NCBI RefSeq assembly: GCF_003937945.1
Contig: NZ_RSEC01000021.1
Span: 372,001 to 436,000, forward strand
Direction of reading: 5' to 3'
From: Amycolatopsis eburnea
Lineage (GTDB): Bacteria > Actinomycetota > Actinomycetes > Mycobacteriales > Pseudonocardiaceae
Length of the DNA stretch: 64,000 bases
Numbering within the stretch: position 1 is the stretch's first letter; every line of letters starts with the position of its first letter. Positions 1 to 7,829 of the stretch are shown in pieces. The notes below the pieces were generated by a model, which was given only the letters and a program-made list of their open reading frames with translations, did no database searches and was not told the DNA's origin. Made by a program: the position numbers and the translations under genes.

Positions 1-1879
1 CGTCACCTACGAAGAGCTGGAGCCGGTCACGGACTCCGAAGCGGCTGTCGCGGGCGAAGGGCCTTCGCTGCACGACGGCGGCAACGTGGTGCGGCACGTG
101 AAGATCCGCCGGGGACCCCAGGACGCCGTGGCCGACGTCGTCGTTTCGGGCGTCTACGAGGTCGGTATGCAGGACCAGGCGTTCCTCGGCCCGGAGTCCG
201 GGCTCGCCGTGCCGGACACCGAGGGCGGCGTTGACCTGTACGTCGCGACGCAGTGGCTGCACGTCGACCAGCAGCAGATCGTCGCCGCGCTGGGCCTGCC
301 GGTGGAGAAGGTGCGGCTGACGCTCGGCGGCGTCGGCGGCGCGTTCGGCGGCCGCGAGGACCTGTCGATGCAGGTCCACGCGTGCCTCCTCGCGCTGCAC
401 ACCGGCAAGCCGGTGAAGATGGTCTACAACCGCGAAGAGTCCTTCTACGGCCACGTCCACCGCCACCCGGCGAAGATGTACTACGAGCACGGCGCCACGT
501 CGGACGGCAGGCTGGTGTACGTGCGTACGCGCCTGTACCTCGACGGCGGCGCGTACGCGTCGTCCACGGGCGCGGTGGTGGCGAACGCCGCGACCCTCGG
601 CGTCGGGCCGTACAAAGTGGACAGTGTGGCCGTCGACTGCTGGGGCACGTACACGAACAACCCGCCGTGCGGCGCGATGCGCGGGTTCGGCGCGGTGCAG
701 GCGGCGTTCGGCTACGAGTCCCAGATGGACAAGCTCGCGGCCGCCTGCGGCCTCGACCCGGTCGAGATCCGCGTCCGCAACGCCATGAGCGAAGGCGACC
801 TGATGCCGACCGGCCAGGCCGTCGACGCGGAAGCGCCGGTCGCCGAGCTGCTGGGACTGGTGCGGGACAAGCCGATGCCGCCCGAGCGGCCCTTCGACCT
901 GCGGCACATGCCCGGTGGCGTCTCGAACACGACGCACGGCGAAGGCGTCGTCCGCGGGGTCGGGTACGCCGTCGGGATCAAGAACGTCTGCTTCTCCGAG
1001 GGCTTCGACGACTACTCGACCGCGCGCGTGCGCCTGCAGCTGGTCGGCGGCGAGCCGGCCGCGACCGTGCACACCGCGGCCTGCGAGGTCGGCCAGGGTC
1101 TCGTGACGATCATGCAGCAGATCGTCCGGACCGAACTGGGCGTCGACCAGGTCACGGTCCTGCCGATGGACACCTCGATCGGCAACGGCGGCTCGACGTC
1201 GGCGTCGCGCCAGACCTACGTCACCGGCGGCGCCGTACAGGCCGCCTGCGGTGCGGTGCGGGCGAAGCTGCTGGCCCGGTTCGACCGGAAGACGCGCATC
1301 GTCGGCGGCAAGCTCGTCGCGGCCGACGGCCAGGTGCTCGCCGGCCTGGTGGACGTGCTCGGCGACGACGTCTACGACGAGACCGTGGAGTGGCGGCACC
1401 GGCCGACGACCGCGCTGGACCCGGAAACCGGGCAGGGCACCGCGCACGTGCAGTACGCGTTCGCCGCGCACCGGGCGGTCGTCGACGTCGACACCGAGCT
1501 GGGCCTGGTGAAGGTGGTCGCGCTCGACTGCGCCCAGGACGTCGGCAAGGCGCTCAACCCGCAGGCCGTGCTGGGCCAGATCCAGGGCGGTTCGGCGCAG
1601 GGGCTCGGGCTCGCGGTGATGGAGGAGATCCAGACCTCCGGCGGGAAGATCCGGAACCCCTCCTTCACCGACTACCTGATCCCGACGGTCCTGGACATGC
1701 CGCCGATGAGCATCGACGTCCTGGAGCGCCCGGACCCGCACGCGCCGTACGGCCTGCGCGGGGTCGGCGAGCCGCCGACGATCTCGTCGACCCCGGCGAT
1801 CGTGGCCGCGATCCGGGCCGCGACCGGGCTCGCGCTCACCCGCGTCCCGGTCCGGCCGGAGCACCTCACCGCTACCTGA
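1..1879 (+). CDS. pucD: Xanthine dehydrogenase molybdopterin-binding subunit (5' partial)
   Basis: The reading frame is open from base 2, so the gene begins upstream of the window and about 625 C-terminal residues are visible. It is the large molybdenum-cofactor subunit of a xanthine oxidase family enzyme, oxidising hypoxanthine or xanthine to urate. The family motif GGVGGAFGG lies near bases 326-352, and the conserved C-terminal GVGEPP carries the expected catalytic Glu about 36 residues before the stop. Members of this family are about 750 residues long, so roughly the first fifth is missing. Uricase and later urate-degrading enzymes lie about 2.3 kb downstream, which favours a purine substrate over other substrates of this family. 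The 3' end overlaps the convergent alpha-galactosidase gene by 8 bases. Confidence 0.88.
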   Translation, partial: VTYEELEPVTDSEAAVAGEGPSLHDGGNVVRHVKIRRGPQDAVADVVVSGVYEVGMQDQAFLGPESGLAVPDTEGGVDLYVATQWLHVDQQQIVAALGLPVEKVRLTLGGVGGAFGGREDLSMQVHACLLALHTGKPVKMVYNREESFYGHVHRHPAKMYYEHGATSDGRLVYVRTRLYLDGGAYASSTGAVVANAATLGVGPYKVDSVAVDCWGTYTNNPPCGAMRGFGAVQAAFGYESQMDKLAAACGLDPVEIRVRNAMSEGDLMPTGQAVDAEAPVAELLGLVRDKPMPPERPFDLRHMPGGVSNTTHGEGVVRGVGYAVGIKNVCFSEGFDDYSTARVRLQLVGGEPAATVHTAACEVGQGLVTIMQQIVRTELGVDQVTVLPMDTSIGNGGSTSASRQTYVTGGAVQAACGAVRAKLLARFDRKTRIVGGKLVAADGQVLAGLVDVLGDDVYDETVEWRHRPTTALDPETGQGTAHVQYAFAAHRAVVDVDTELGLVKVVALDCAQDVGKALNPQAVLGQIQGGSAQGLGLAVMEEIQTSGGKIRNPSFTDYLIPTVLDMPPMSIDVLERPDPHAPYGLRGVGEPPTISSTPAIVAAIRAATGLALTRVPVRPEHLTAT

Positions 1880-3440
1880 GCTGCCAGTTCTGGTTGGCGT
1901 CGTCGTTGCAGCCCCAGAGTTCGAGCTGGACGCCGTTGACGTTGCCGGCGGGCTTGTCGCCGCCGGTGACGTCGACGCACAGCCCGGCCTGCGTGATCGA
2001 GCCGTCCGGGTTGAGCTTGAACTTCTGGTTCGCGCCGCCGTGGCAGGTCCAGACGATCAGCTTCGTGCCGGCGGCGGAGCTGCCGCCGTCGGCGTCGAGG
2101 CAGAGGCCGTTGGCCTTCAGCTCACCGGCACCGGTGAACGTCCAGGACTGGTTGGTGCCGCCGTCGCAGTCCCAGATGTCGACCTTCGTGCCGGGCGTGG
2201 TGACGTTGCCGTTGATGTCGATGCAGCGGGCCGACGACGCGCCCTGCAGCGGCCGGGCGGTGCTGGTGCCGCTCGCGTTAGCCTTGACGCGGTAGATCAC
2301 CGTGCCGTGCGAGGGCACGGCGGCGCTGATCGCGCCGGAGCTCGTGGTCTGCTCCTTCGACCACAGGTTGGTCAGCCGGTAGCTCGACGCGGCGGGCAGC
2401 CCGGCCGCGGCGGCCGTCGTCGAGACGGTCTTCATCGTGCTGTTCTCGTTGAACAGCACCACGGCCACGTCGCCGTCGGCCAGCGGCTTCGCCAGGACGT
2501 CCAAGCCGCCGGACGACGAGATCCGCTTGCCCTGCTTGCCCAGGGAATCCTGGTCGACGGCGATGACGTCGGAGTTGAGGTACGTCGAGAAGGTGGCGAC
2601 GCTGGCGCTGCGGAGGTCGGCGCCGGCGATCAGCGGCGCGGCCATCGCGGCCCAGAGCGTGAAGTGGGCGCGGTCCTCCTGGAAGTCCATGCCGTCGCCG
2701 ACTTCGAGCATGTCCGGGTCGTTCCAGGCGCCGGGCTTCGCGGCTGACGCGAGCCCGACGTTCTGGCGGTAGATCGAGTCGATGCTGCCCCAGTTGTTGG
2801 TGATGTCGCCGGTGGTGCGCCACAGGTTGCCGACGTCCGGCGCCCACGTCGACGGGCTGAAGTTGCCCCATTCGCAGATGCTGTAGGCGATCGGGCGGCC
2901 GGTCGCCTTGAGCGCGTCGCGCATCGCGGAGTAGCGGCGGACGTAGTCCTGCTGGGTTTCCCCGGCGGGGCTGCCGCAGTTGTCGTACTTGAGGTAGTCG
3001 ACGCCCCAGCTCGCGAAGCTGTTCGCGTCGGTCTGCTCGTGCCCGTGGCTGCCGGGGTAGTGCTGGCAGGTTTCGGTGCCCGCGCTCTCGTAGATCCCGA
3101 ACTTCATCCCGCGCGCGTGGATGTAGTCGCCGAGCGCCTTGAGGCCACTGGGGAACTTGGCGGGGTCGGCCACAAGGTTGCCCGCGCCGTCGCGGCTGCG
3201 CGTCATCCAGCAGTCGTCGAGGTTGACGTAGGTGTAGCCGCGGTCGCGCATCCCGGAGCTGACCATCAGGTCGGTGGTCTGCTTGACCAGCGTCTCGTTG
3301 ATGTTGCACTCGAAGGTGTTCCAGGTGTTCCAGCCCATCGGCGGCGTGCGCAGGAGGCCGTTTTCGAGGGCGTCGGCGGGTGGGCTCGCGAGGCCGATGG
3401 CGGCTACGGCGGTGGCGAGGACGGCGAGGACACGGCGCAT
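1872..3440 (-). CDS. Secreted GH27 alpha-galactosidase with C-terminal ricin B-type lectin domain
   Basis: This 522-residue protein begins with a signal peptide (MRRVLAVLATAVAA..., cleavage near residue 24). A family 27 glycoside hydrolase barrel follows (RTPPMGWNTWN at 31-41). YLKYDNC places the likely nucleophile at Asp153, and WNDPDMLE places the likely acid/base at Asp243. After a beta-sandwich region, residues of about 393-522 form a ricin-type beta-trefoil with three repeats marked by NQSW, NQKF and NQNW. The enzyme would release terminal alpha-galactose from oligosaccharides or galactomannan outside the cell, and the trefoil would bind the polymer. It runs convergent to the xanthine dehydrogenase gene and has no functional link to its purine-catabolism neighbours. 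Confidence 0.93.
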   Translation of the reverse strand: MRRVLAVLATAVAAIGLASPPADALENGLLRTPPMGWNTWNTFECNINETLVKQTTDLMVSSGMRDRGYTYVNLDDCWMTRSRDGAGNLVADPAKFPSGLKALGDYIHARGMKFGIYESAGTETCQHYPGSHGHEQTDANSFASWGVDYLKYDNCGSPAGETQQDYVRRYSAMRDALKATGRPIAYSICEWGNFSPSTWAPDVGNLWRTTGDITNNWGSIDSIYRQNVGLASAAKPGAWNDPDMLEVGDGMDFQEDRAHFTLWAAMAAPLIAGADLRSASVATFSTYLNSDVIAVDQDSLGKQGKRISSSGGLDVLAKPLADGDVAVVLFNENSTMKTVSTTAAAAGLPAASSYRLTNLWSKEQTTSSGAISAAVPSHGTVIYRVKANASGTSTARPLQGASSARCIDINGNVTTPGTKVDIWDCDGGTNQSWTFTGAGELKANGLCLDADGGSSAAGTKLIVWTCHGGANQKFKLNPDGSITQAGLCVDVTGGDKPAGNVNGVQLELWGCNDDANQNWQLR

Positions 3441-3543
3441 GGCAGCTCCAACCGACAGCGGTGGGGGAGGAGGAGAAGTGCAGCTTCCGTGTCCCCTGCT
3501 GTGTGGTCAAGCGCCATCTTGAGTATTCGTGTTGGATTCCCGA

Positions 3544-4128
3544 CTAAAGTTGTGCGTTCTCGTTGAGGAGCCGACGGGCGACGTCGACGGTCGCGGCCCC
3601 GGCGACGGCCATCGCCTCGGTGTCGCGCAGCGAGCGGCAGAGCACGAACGCGCCTTCGAGGTTGTTGACGGCGGTGATCGTCAGCGTCCGGGCCGCTTCG
3701 GGGCTGAGCCCGAACTTGCCGAGCTTCTCGGTCCCGGCGTCGATCCACGCCGTGAAGACGTCGGCGGTGGCCTGGCGCAGCGGCTCGTTGGTGCTCGCGA
3801 CTTCCAGCGCGACGGTCGCGATCGGGCAGCCTTCGACGTAGTCGGTCGCTTCGAGGGTCGCGATCCCGGCGGCGAAGAACGACTCGATCCCGCTGATCAG
3901 GTCGGGCGCGGGCGCGATGAAGAGGTCGAAGAGCTGGATGTAGGCGAGCCCGGACGTGCGGATGACCTCGGCGCCGAGCTGCTCCTTGCCACCGGGGAAG
4001 AAGTGGTAGAGCGACCCGAACGGCGCGTTCGCCTCCGAGACGATCTGCTTGAGCCCGGTGCCGGTGTAGCCGTTGCGCCGGAACAACTCCGCGCCGGCGG
4101 CCATGATGCGTTCCTTGGTCCCTGCCAC
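3544..4128 (-). CDS. TetR/AcrR family regulator (LmrA/QacR-like)
   Basis: This 194-residue protein has an N-terminal TetR helix-turn-helix (about residues 3-48, with GLKQIVSEANAPFGSLYHFF) and a ligand-binding C-terminal domain of the LmrA/QacR or YxaF type. The GTG start at 4128 was chosen because it gives the usual short lead before the HTH; longer versions would read through the operator. A perfect inverted repeat (4137-4152) sits 8 bases upstream of the start, so autorepression is likely. The gene lies downstream of the uricase operon on the same strand but is separated from it by a strong palindrome, so it probably has its own promoter. Its target beyond itself cannot be read from the sequence. 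Confidence 0.88.
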   Translation of the reverse strand: MAGTKERIMAAGAELFRRNGYTGTGLKQIVSEANAPFGSLYHFFPGGKEQLGAEVIRTSGLAYIQLFDLFIAPAPDLISGIESFFAAGIATLEATDYVEGCPIATVALEVASTNEPLRQATADVFTAWIDAGTEKLGKFGLSPEAARTLTITAVNNLEGAFVLCRSLRDTEAMAVAGAATVDVARRLLNENAQL

Positions 4129-4136
4129 CCTCCCAT

Positions 4137-4152
4137 GATAGAGCGATCTATC
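4137..4152. promoter_or_regulatory. TetR operator candidate
   Basis: GATAGA-GCGA-TCTATC is a perfect 6-4-6 inverted repeat directly upstream of the TetR GTG start. Its shape resembles known LmrA/QacR-family operators. It probably serves autoregulation. Confidence 0.6.
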
Positions 4153-4154
4153 CA

Positions 4155-4178
4155 CCGCACTTTCACGTGAAAGTGCGG
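4155..4178. terminator. Perfect 24-bp palindrome, probable terminator of the uricase operon
   Basis: CCGCACTTTCAC at 4155-4166 is followed immediately by its exact reverse complement at 4167-4178. It begins at the base after the uricase stop on the minus strand. There is no spacer and no T tract, so in RNA it would fold as a 10-bp stem with a 4-base loop. It may be a terminator, a dispersed palindromic repeat, or a dyad operator for the adjacent TetR gene. Confidence 0.5.
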
Positions 4179-5060
4179 TCAGTGGAGGTCCCAGGCCGGG
4201 CCCGGGTCCTCGGCGTCGTCGCGCAGGATCGTGCCCTCGATGAGCCCGTACGGCCGGTCCGCCGCGTAGAACACCTCGTTGTCGTTCTTCAGCCCGAACG
4301 GGCTCAGGTCGACCAGGAAGTGGTGCTTGTTCGGCAGCGACAGCCGGACCTCGGCGACCTCGTCGCGGGCCTCCAGCACCGCCTGCCCCATCGCGTACAG
4401 CGTCTGCTGCAGCGAAAGGCTGTGCTTCGTCGCGAACGTCTCCAGCATCAGCCGCCGGATCTCGCGGTGGCTTTCCGCCCAGTCGACGTCGACGCCTTCG
4501 TAGCGCCACTTCGCCGTGACGGCGGTGGCGAGGATGCGGTCGTCGGTCTCGGCCAGCGTCGTGTACTGGTCGCGGGGGAAGCCGTGGAACTCCGAACCGG
4601 TGGACTTGAGCAGGGTCAGGCCGTCGATGCCGGACACCACCCACGCGCGTTCGCCCTGGACCGTCACCGCGGTCGTGCGCCGTTCGTCGCCGGAGCGGCT
4701 GAACGCGTGGTCGTGCGGGGCGCCGCCGACCGCGATCCGGTCCCAGCCGTGCTCGTCGATCTTGACGCGCGCGCCGGTGATGTTCTCCTGCGTGCCGACG
4801 AAGTGGCGGGCCAGGCGCAGGCCGAAGTCCTCGATCTCGCCGACCGGCGCCTCCTTCGCGAAGGCGTACACGGTGTTCTTCTGCGTGTCGGTCGCGAGCA
4901 CGCCGGCGTTGTCGCCGGTCAGGTGCGTCGCGGCCAGCTCACCGCGCAGCGACGTCGACACGGTGAGGTCCTTCAGGTGGTGCACGGGGCCGTCGCGGCG
5001 CACCGTCACCAGGCGGACCTCCGCCTTGCCGTACTGGTTGGGGCCCAGGGTGATGGCCAC
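4179..5060 (-). CDS. Urate oxidase (uricase)
   Basis: This 293-residue, cofactor-free uricase converts urate to 5-hydroxyisourate. The family features are visible: an N-terminal YGKAEVRL with the catalytic Lys at about residue 12, DNAGVLATDTQKNTVY around 50-65 with the conserved Thr, and LPNKHHFLVDLSPFG near the C-terminus with the active-site His. It is the last gene of a three-gene minus-strand operon (OHCU decarboxylase, HIU hydrolase, uricase), starting 2 bases after the HIU hydrolase stop. With the xanthine dehydrogenase upstream it completes the route from xanthine to allantoin. Confidence 0.96.
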   Translation of the reverse strand: MAITLGPNQYGKAEVRLVTVRRDGPVHHLKDLTVSTSLRGELAATHLTGDNAGVLATDTQKNTVYAFAKEAPVGEIEDFGLRLARHFVGTQENITGARVKIDEHGWDRIAVGGAPHDHAFSRSGDERRTTAVTVQGERAWVVSGIDGLTLLKSTGSEFHGFPRDQYTTLAETDDRILATAVTAKWRYEGVDVDWAESHREIRRLMLETFATKHSLSLQQTLYAMGQAVLEARDEVAEVRLSLPNKHHFLVDLSPFGLKNDNEVFYAADRPYGLIEGTILRDDAEDPGPAWDLH

Positions 5061-5062
5061 GG

Positions 5063-5380
5063 TCAGCTCCCTCGGTAGGTCGAATGGGCGAACGGGCTGA
5101 GCAGGAGCGGCACGTGGTGGTGCGCGGTGCCGTCGAGGATCCGGAAGGTCAGGGTGACCTCCGGGAAGAACGCGTCCGGGCCCAGGTAGGCGCCGGTGTC
5201 GAAGACCAGGCGGTAGACGCCGGGCTCGAGGGTTTCGGGGCCGAGGTCGCGGATGCGGCCGTCGTCGTCGGTGCGGCCGTCGGCGATCGGCTTCCCTTCG
5301 GCGGTCTCGAACCGGACGGCGATGCCCTGCGCGGGCTGTCCTTTCGCCGTGTCCAGGACGTGGGTCGTCACGAGGCTCAC
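5063..5380 (-). CDS. uraH: 5-Hydroxyisourate hydrolase (transthyretin-like)
   Basis: This 105-residue transthyretin-related protein hydrolyses 5-hydroxyisourate to OHCU. It keeps the family signatures: an N-terminal TTHVLDTAKGQPA with the active-site His7, VRFET with Arg23, the HHHVPLLLSPF segment and the diagnostic C-terminal YRGS. It overlaps the upstream OHCU decarboxylase by 4 bases (ATGA), so the two are translationally coupled. No signal peptide is present, so it acts in the cytoplasm. Confidence 0.96.
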   Translation of the reverse strand: MSLVTTHVLDTAKGQPAQGIAVRFETAEGKPIADGRTDDDGRIRDLGPETLEPGVYRLVFDTGAYLGPDAFFPEVTLTFRILDGTAHHHVPLLLSPFAHSTYRGS

Positions 5381-5826
5381 GCGGTCACCGCTTTCGCGAG
5401 TCGGAGTTCGGCGATCTTGAGGAGTTCGCGCCCGGCCACGGCCAGCTCGGTCGCGGGGTCGTTGTCCAGGCGTTCCCGGAGGATCCGCAGCAGCTCTTCG
5501 CCGCTGCGGCCGCTGGCGCAGACGAGGTAGACGTGCCCGAACTTGGCTTCGTACTCGGCGTTCGCCGCGGCGAACGCGTCCGGATTGTCCACACCGGACT
5601 GTTCCGAGCGCGCGAAGCCGCCCGCCGGCTTCTCCCCGATCCGGGGGTGCGCGGCCATCGCCTGCCGGATCTCGTCGCTGCTCAGCGGCAGGTCGGCGGC
5701 GGCTTTAAGCGCGTCGACGTCGGCGTACGGGCGCCCGGCCAGCACGGCGTCGACCCACCGGGGCACGGCGAGGCACTCCGTCAGCAGCGGCCGGACGTCG
5801 GTGGTGTTGAACTCGGTGAGCAGCAC
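5377..5826 (-). CDS. uraD: 2-Oxo-4-hydroxy-4-carboxy-5-ureidoimidazoline (OHCU) decarboxylase
   Basis: This 149-residue protein decarboxylates OHCU to (S)-allantoin, the third step of urate breakdown. AAHPRIGEK contains the catalytic His60, and FGHVYLVCASGRS (about 96-108) is the second conserved block. It is the first gene of the minus-strand operon uraD-uraH-uricase. The intergenic region before it carries a 15-bp dyad (5858-5872) that is a good operator candidate. A single DnaA-box-like 9-mer inside this gene (5585-5593) is probably accidental. Confidence 0.95.
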   Translation of the reverse strand: MLLTEFNTTDVRPLLTECLAVPRWVDAVLAGRPYADVDALKAAADLPLSSDEIRQAMAAHPRIGEKPAGGFARSEQSGVDNPDAFAAANAEYEAKFGHVYLVCASGRSGEELLRILRERLDNDPATELAVAGRELLKIAELRLAKAVTA

Positions 5827-5857
5827 GGCCTGACCGTACGTCGGCCCCGGAGTTCCG

Positions 5858-5872
5858 TCAACATTTTGTTGA
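5858..5872. promoter_or_regulatory. Dyad upstream of uraD, operator candidate
   Basis: TCAACA-TTT-TGTTGA is a perfect 6-3-6 inverted repeat, A/T-rich against the surrounding DNA and 32 bases upstream of the uraD start. It also lies just past the 3' end of the adjacent DUF77-HTH regulator gene. It may bind that regulator or an AllR/IclR-type purine repressor encoded elsewhere. Confidence 0.5.
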
Positions 5873-5881
5873 AAGCGCTGG

Positions 5882-6358
5882 TCAGTCCGCTTCCCGGTTG
5901 AGGTAGTTGTAGACCGTGAACCGGGTGACCCCCAGCGCGTCGGCCACCGAGGAGACCGATTTCCGCAGGCCGAAGGCGCCGCGCTCCCGCAGGAGCCGGA
6001 CCGCGCGCTGCTTGCCGGCGCGGTCGAGTTCGCCCAGCTTGGCGCCCAGTTCGCGTTCGACGTCGGCGATCAGCCGGGCCAGCGCGTCGTTCAGCTCGAC
6101 CGCGGGCGCGCCCCGGTCGTCGTCGGCCCGGCGCAGCTGCAGCGTGACACGGGTGGCGCCGCCCTCCAGCGCGGCTTTCGCGATCGCCGGGAGCGCCTCG
6201 TACAGCTCCTTCGCCTCGCCTCTCGCGAGGGTCCCGAGCGGTCCGAAGTCGGTCTCCAGCCCCGCTTCCGCGGCGGCGTCCCGCGCGGCGAGCGCGTGCT
6301 CGGGCGGCGAACCTTCGCCGTGGAACGGTTCGCTGGTGAATTCCGCTTCAAGCCGCAC
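5882..6358 (-). CDS. DUF77-like domain fused to a DauR-type (HTH_22) DNA-binding domain
   Basis: This 158-residue protein has two parts. Residues 1-77 ([14 protein letters not shown]... [12 protein letters not shown]... [11 protein letters not shown]) match the layout of the small thiamine-binding DUF77/YkoF-like ferredoxin fold. Residues of about 88-157 ([20 protein letters not shown] and [20 protein letters not shown]) look like the HTH_22 domain of DauR/YheO-type regulators. It is divergent from allantoinase and lies between the two halves of the purine pathway, so it is probably the local regulator, with the N-terminal domain sensing a heterocyclic metabolite. The domain names come from pattern recognition and the ligand is unknown. 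Confidence 0.75.
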   Translation of the reverse strand: MRLEAEFTSEPFHGEGSPPEHALAARDAAAEAGLETDFGPLGTLARGEAKELYEALPAIAKAALEGGATRVTLQLRRADDDRGAPAVELNDALARLIADVERELGAKLGELDRAGKQRAVRLLRERGAFGLRKSVSSVADALGVTRFTVYNYLNREAD

Positions 6359-6436
6359 GAAGATGACCGTAACGCGCTACGTCCGTCGTTGACGAGCGGC
6401 GCGCGCCGTGGTTACTGTCGTTGTGCGAAACCGTCT

Positions 6437-6451
6437 TTCCGTTCTGTGGAA
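6437..6451. promoter_or_regulatory. Dyad upstream of allantoinase, operator candidate
   Basis: TTCC-GTTCTGT-GGAA is a 15-bp inverted repeat 36 bases before the allantoinase ATG, within the divergent promoter region shared with the DUF77-HTH gene. Its 4-7-4 shape suits IclR/AllR-type purine-catabolism regulators. Its sequence differs from the dyad before uraD, so two regulators may be at work. Confidence 0.45.
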
Positions 6452-6487
6452 TCGATGGTGCTCATCCTCCCGGCGAAGGGCTTTCGG

Positions 6488-7816
6488 ATGGATCTTGTGG
6501 TGCGCGCAGCCCGGGCCGTGACGGCCGCGGGCGAGGTTCCGGTGACGCTCGGCGTCGACGGCGGCCGGATCGTCGCGGTCGAACCCGGCGGCGCCGCGCT
6601 GTCCGGCGACCGCGTCCTCGACCTCGGCGACGACGTCGTGCTGCTGCCCGGACTCGTCGACACGCACGTCCACGTCAACGACCCCGGCCGCGCCGAGTGG
6701 GAAGGCTTCGAGACGGCCACCCGCGCGGCCGCCGCGGGCGGGGTGACCACGATCGTGGACATGCCGCTGAACAGCCTGCCGCCGACCGTCGACGTCGCCG
6801 CGCTGGACGTCAAGCGCAAGTCGGCGGCCGGCCGGGTGCACGTGGACGTCGGCTTCTGGGGCGGCGCGATCCCGGGCAACGTCACCGAACTGCGCGGGCT
6901 GCACGACGCCGGCGTCTTCGGGTTCAAGTGCTTCCTGCTGCACTCCGGTGTCGACGAGTTCCCGCCGCTCGACCCGGCCGGGCTCGGCGAAGCGTTGCGG
7001 GAGCTGAGTTCCTTCGACGCGCTGATGATCGTCCACGCCGAAGACGCGCACGAGATCGACTCGGCGCCGGAACCGCACGGCGGTCGCTATGTCGACTTCC
7101 TGAACTCGCGGCCGCGGCAGGCGGAGAACCTCGCGATCACGCACGTGATCGACGCGGCCCGCGCCGCGTCCGCGCGGGCGCACATCCTGCACCTGTCCTC
7201 TTCGGACGCTCTGCCGCTGATCGCCGCGGCGCGCCGCGACGGCGTGGCGCTGACCGCGGAAACCTGCCCGCACTACCTGAGTTTCGTCGCCGAGGAGATC
7301 CGCGACGGCGCGACGCAGTTCAAGTGCTGCCCGCCGATCCGCGAGGCGGCCAACCGCGAGCGGCTCTGGCAGGGGCTCGCCGACGGCGTGCTCGACACGA
7401 TCGTCAGCGACCACTCGCCGTGCACGCCGGAGCTGAAACGCTTCGACAGCGGGGACTTCGGCGAGGCGTGGGGCGGCATTTCCAGCCTGCAGCTGGGACT
7501 GCCGGCGATCTGGACGCAGGCGCGCCAGCGCGGCTTCGCGCTCACCGACGTCGTCCGCTGGATGGCCGAGCGCCCGGCGGCGCAGGCCGGGATGCGGCGC
7601 AAGGGGCACCTGGCCGTGGGCTACGACGCCGACTTCTGCGTGTTCGCGCCGGACGAGGCGTTCGTGGTCGACGTCGCGAAACTGAAGCACCGCAACCCGG
7701 TGAGCGCCTACGACCGCCGCCCGCTGGCCGGCGTCGTGCGCTCGACGTGGCTGCGGGGCACCGAAATCACCGGCGACGCGCCGCACGGCGAGCTGCTGAC
7801 CCGGGGGAACTGCTGA
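6488..7816 (+). CDS. allB: Allantoinase
   Basis: This 442-residue cyclic amidohydrolase opens allantoin to allantoate. It has the TIM-barrel dihydroorotase/allantoinase layout: DTHVHV with metal ligands His60 and His62, [11 protein letters not shown] with the Lys (about 147) expected to be carboxylated, a later HAEDAH and the SDHSPC metal-binding Asp. The ATG at 6488 gives the standard N-terminus [22 protein letters not shown]; the longer open frame upstream crosses the promoter. It is followed 13 bases later by allantoicase and is probably cotranscribed with it. Confidence 0.95.
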   Translation: MDLVVRAARAVTAAGEVPVTLGVDGGRIVAVEPGGAALSGDRVLDLGDDVVLLPGLVDTHVHVNDPGRAEWEGFETATRAAAAGGVTTIVDMPLNSLPPTVDVAALDVKRKSAAGRVHVDVGFWGGAIPGNVTELRGLHDAGVFGFKCFLLHSGVDEFPPLDPAGLGEALRELSSFDALMIVHAEDAHEIDSAPEPHGGRYVDFLNSRPRQAENLAITHVIDAARAASARAHILHLSSSDALPLIAAARRDGVALTAETCPHYLSFVAEEIRDGATQFKCCPPIREAANRERLWQGLADGVLDTIVSDHSPCTPELKRFDSGDFGEAWGGISSLQLGLPAIWTQARQRGFALTDVVRWMAERPAAQAGMRRKGHLAVGYDADFCVFAPDEAFVVDVAKLKHRNPVSAYDRRPLAGVVRSTWLRGTEITGDAPHGELLTRGNC

Positions 7817-7829
7817 AATGGAGGCTCTC

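Noticed and set aside
253-2295. Long plus-strand open frame over the xanthine dehydrogenase and alpha-galactosidase genes
   Set aside because: Arg/Pro-rich shadow frame; both real genes are clear in other frames.
5585-5593. DnaA box TTGTCCACA inside uraD
   Set aside because: Single copy within a coding sequence and explained by conserved codons; no second box nearby.
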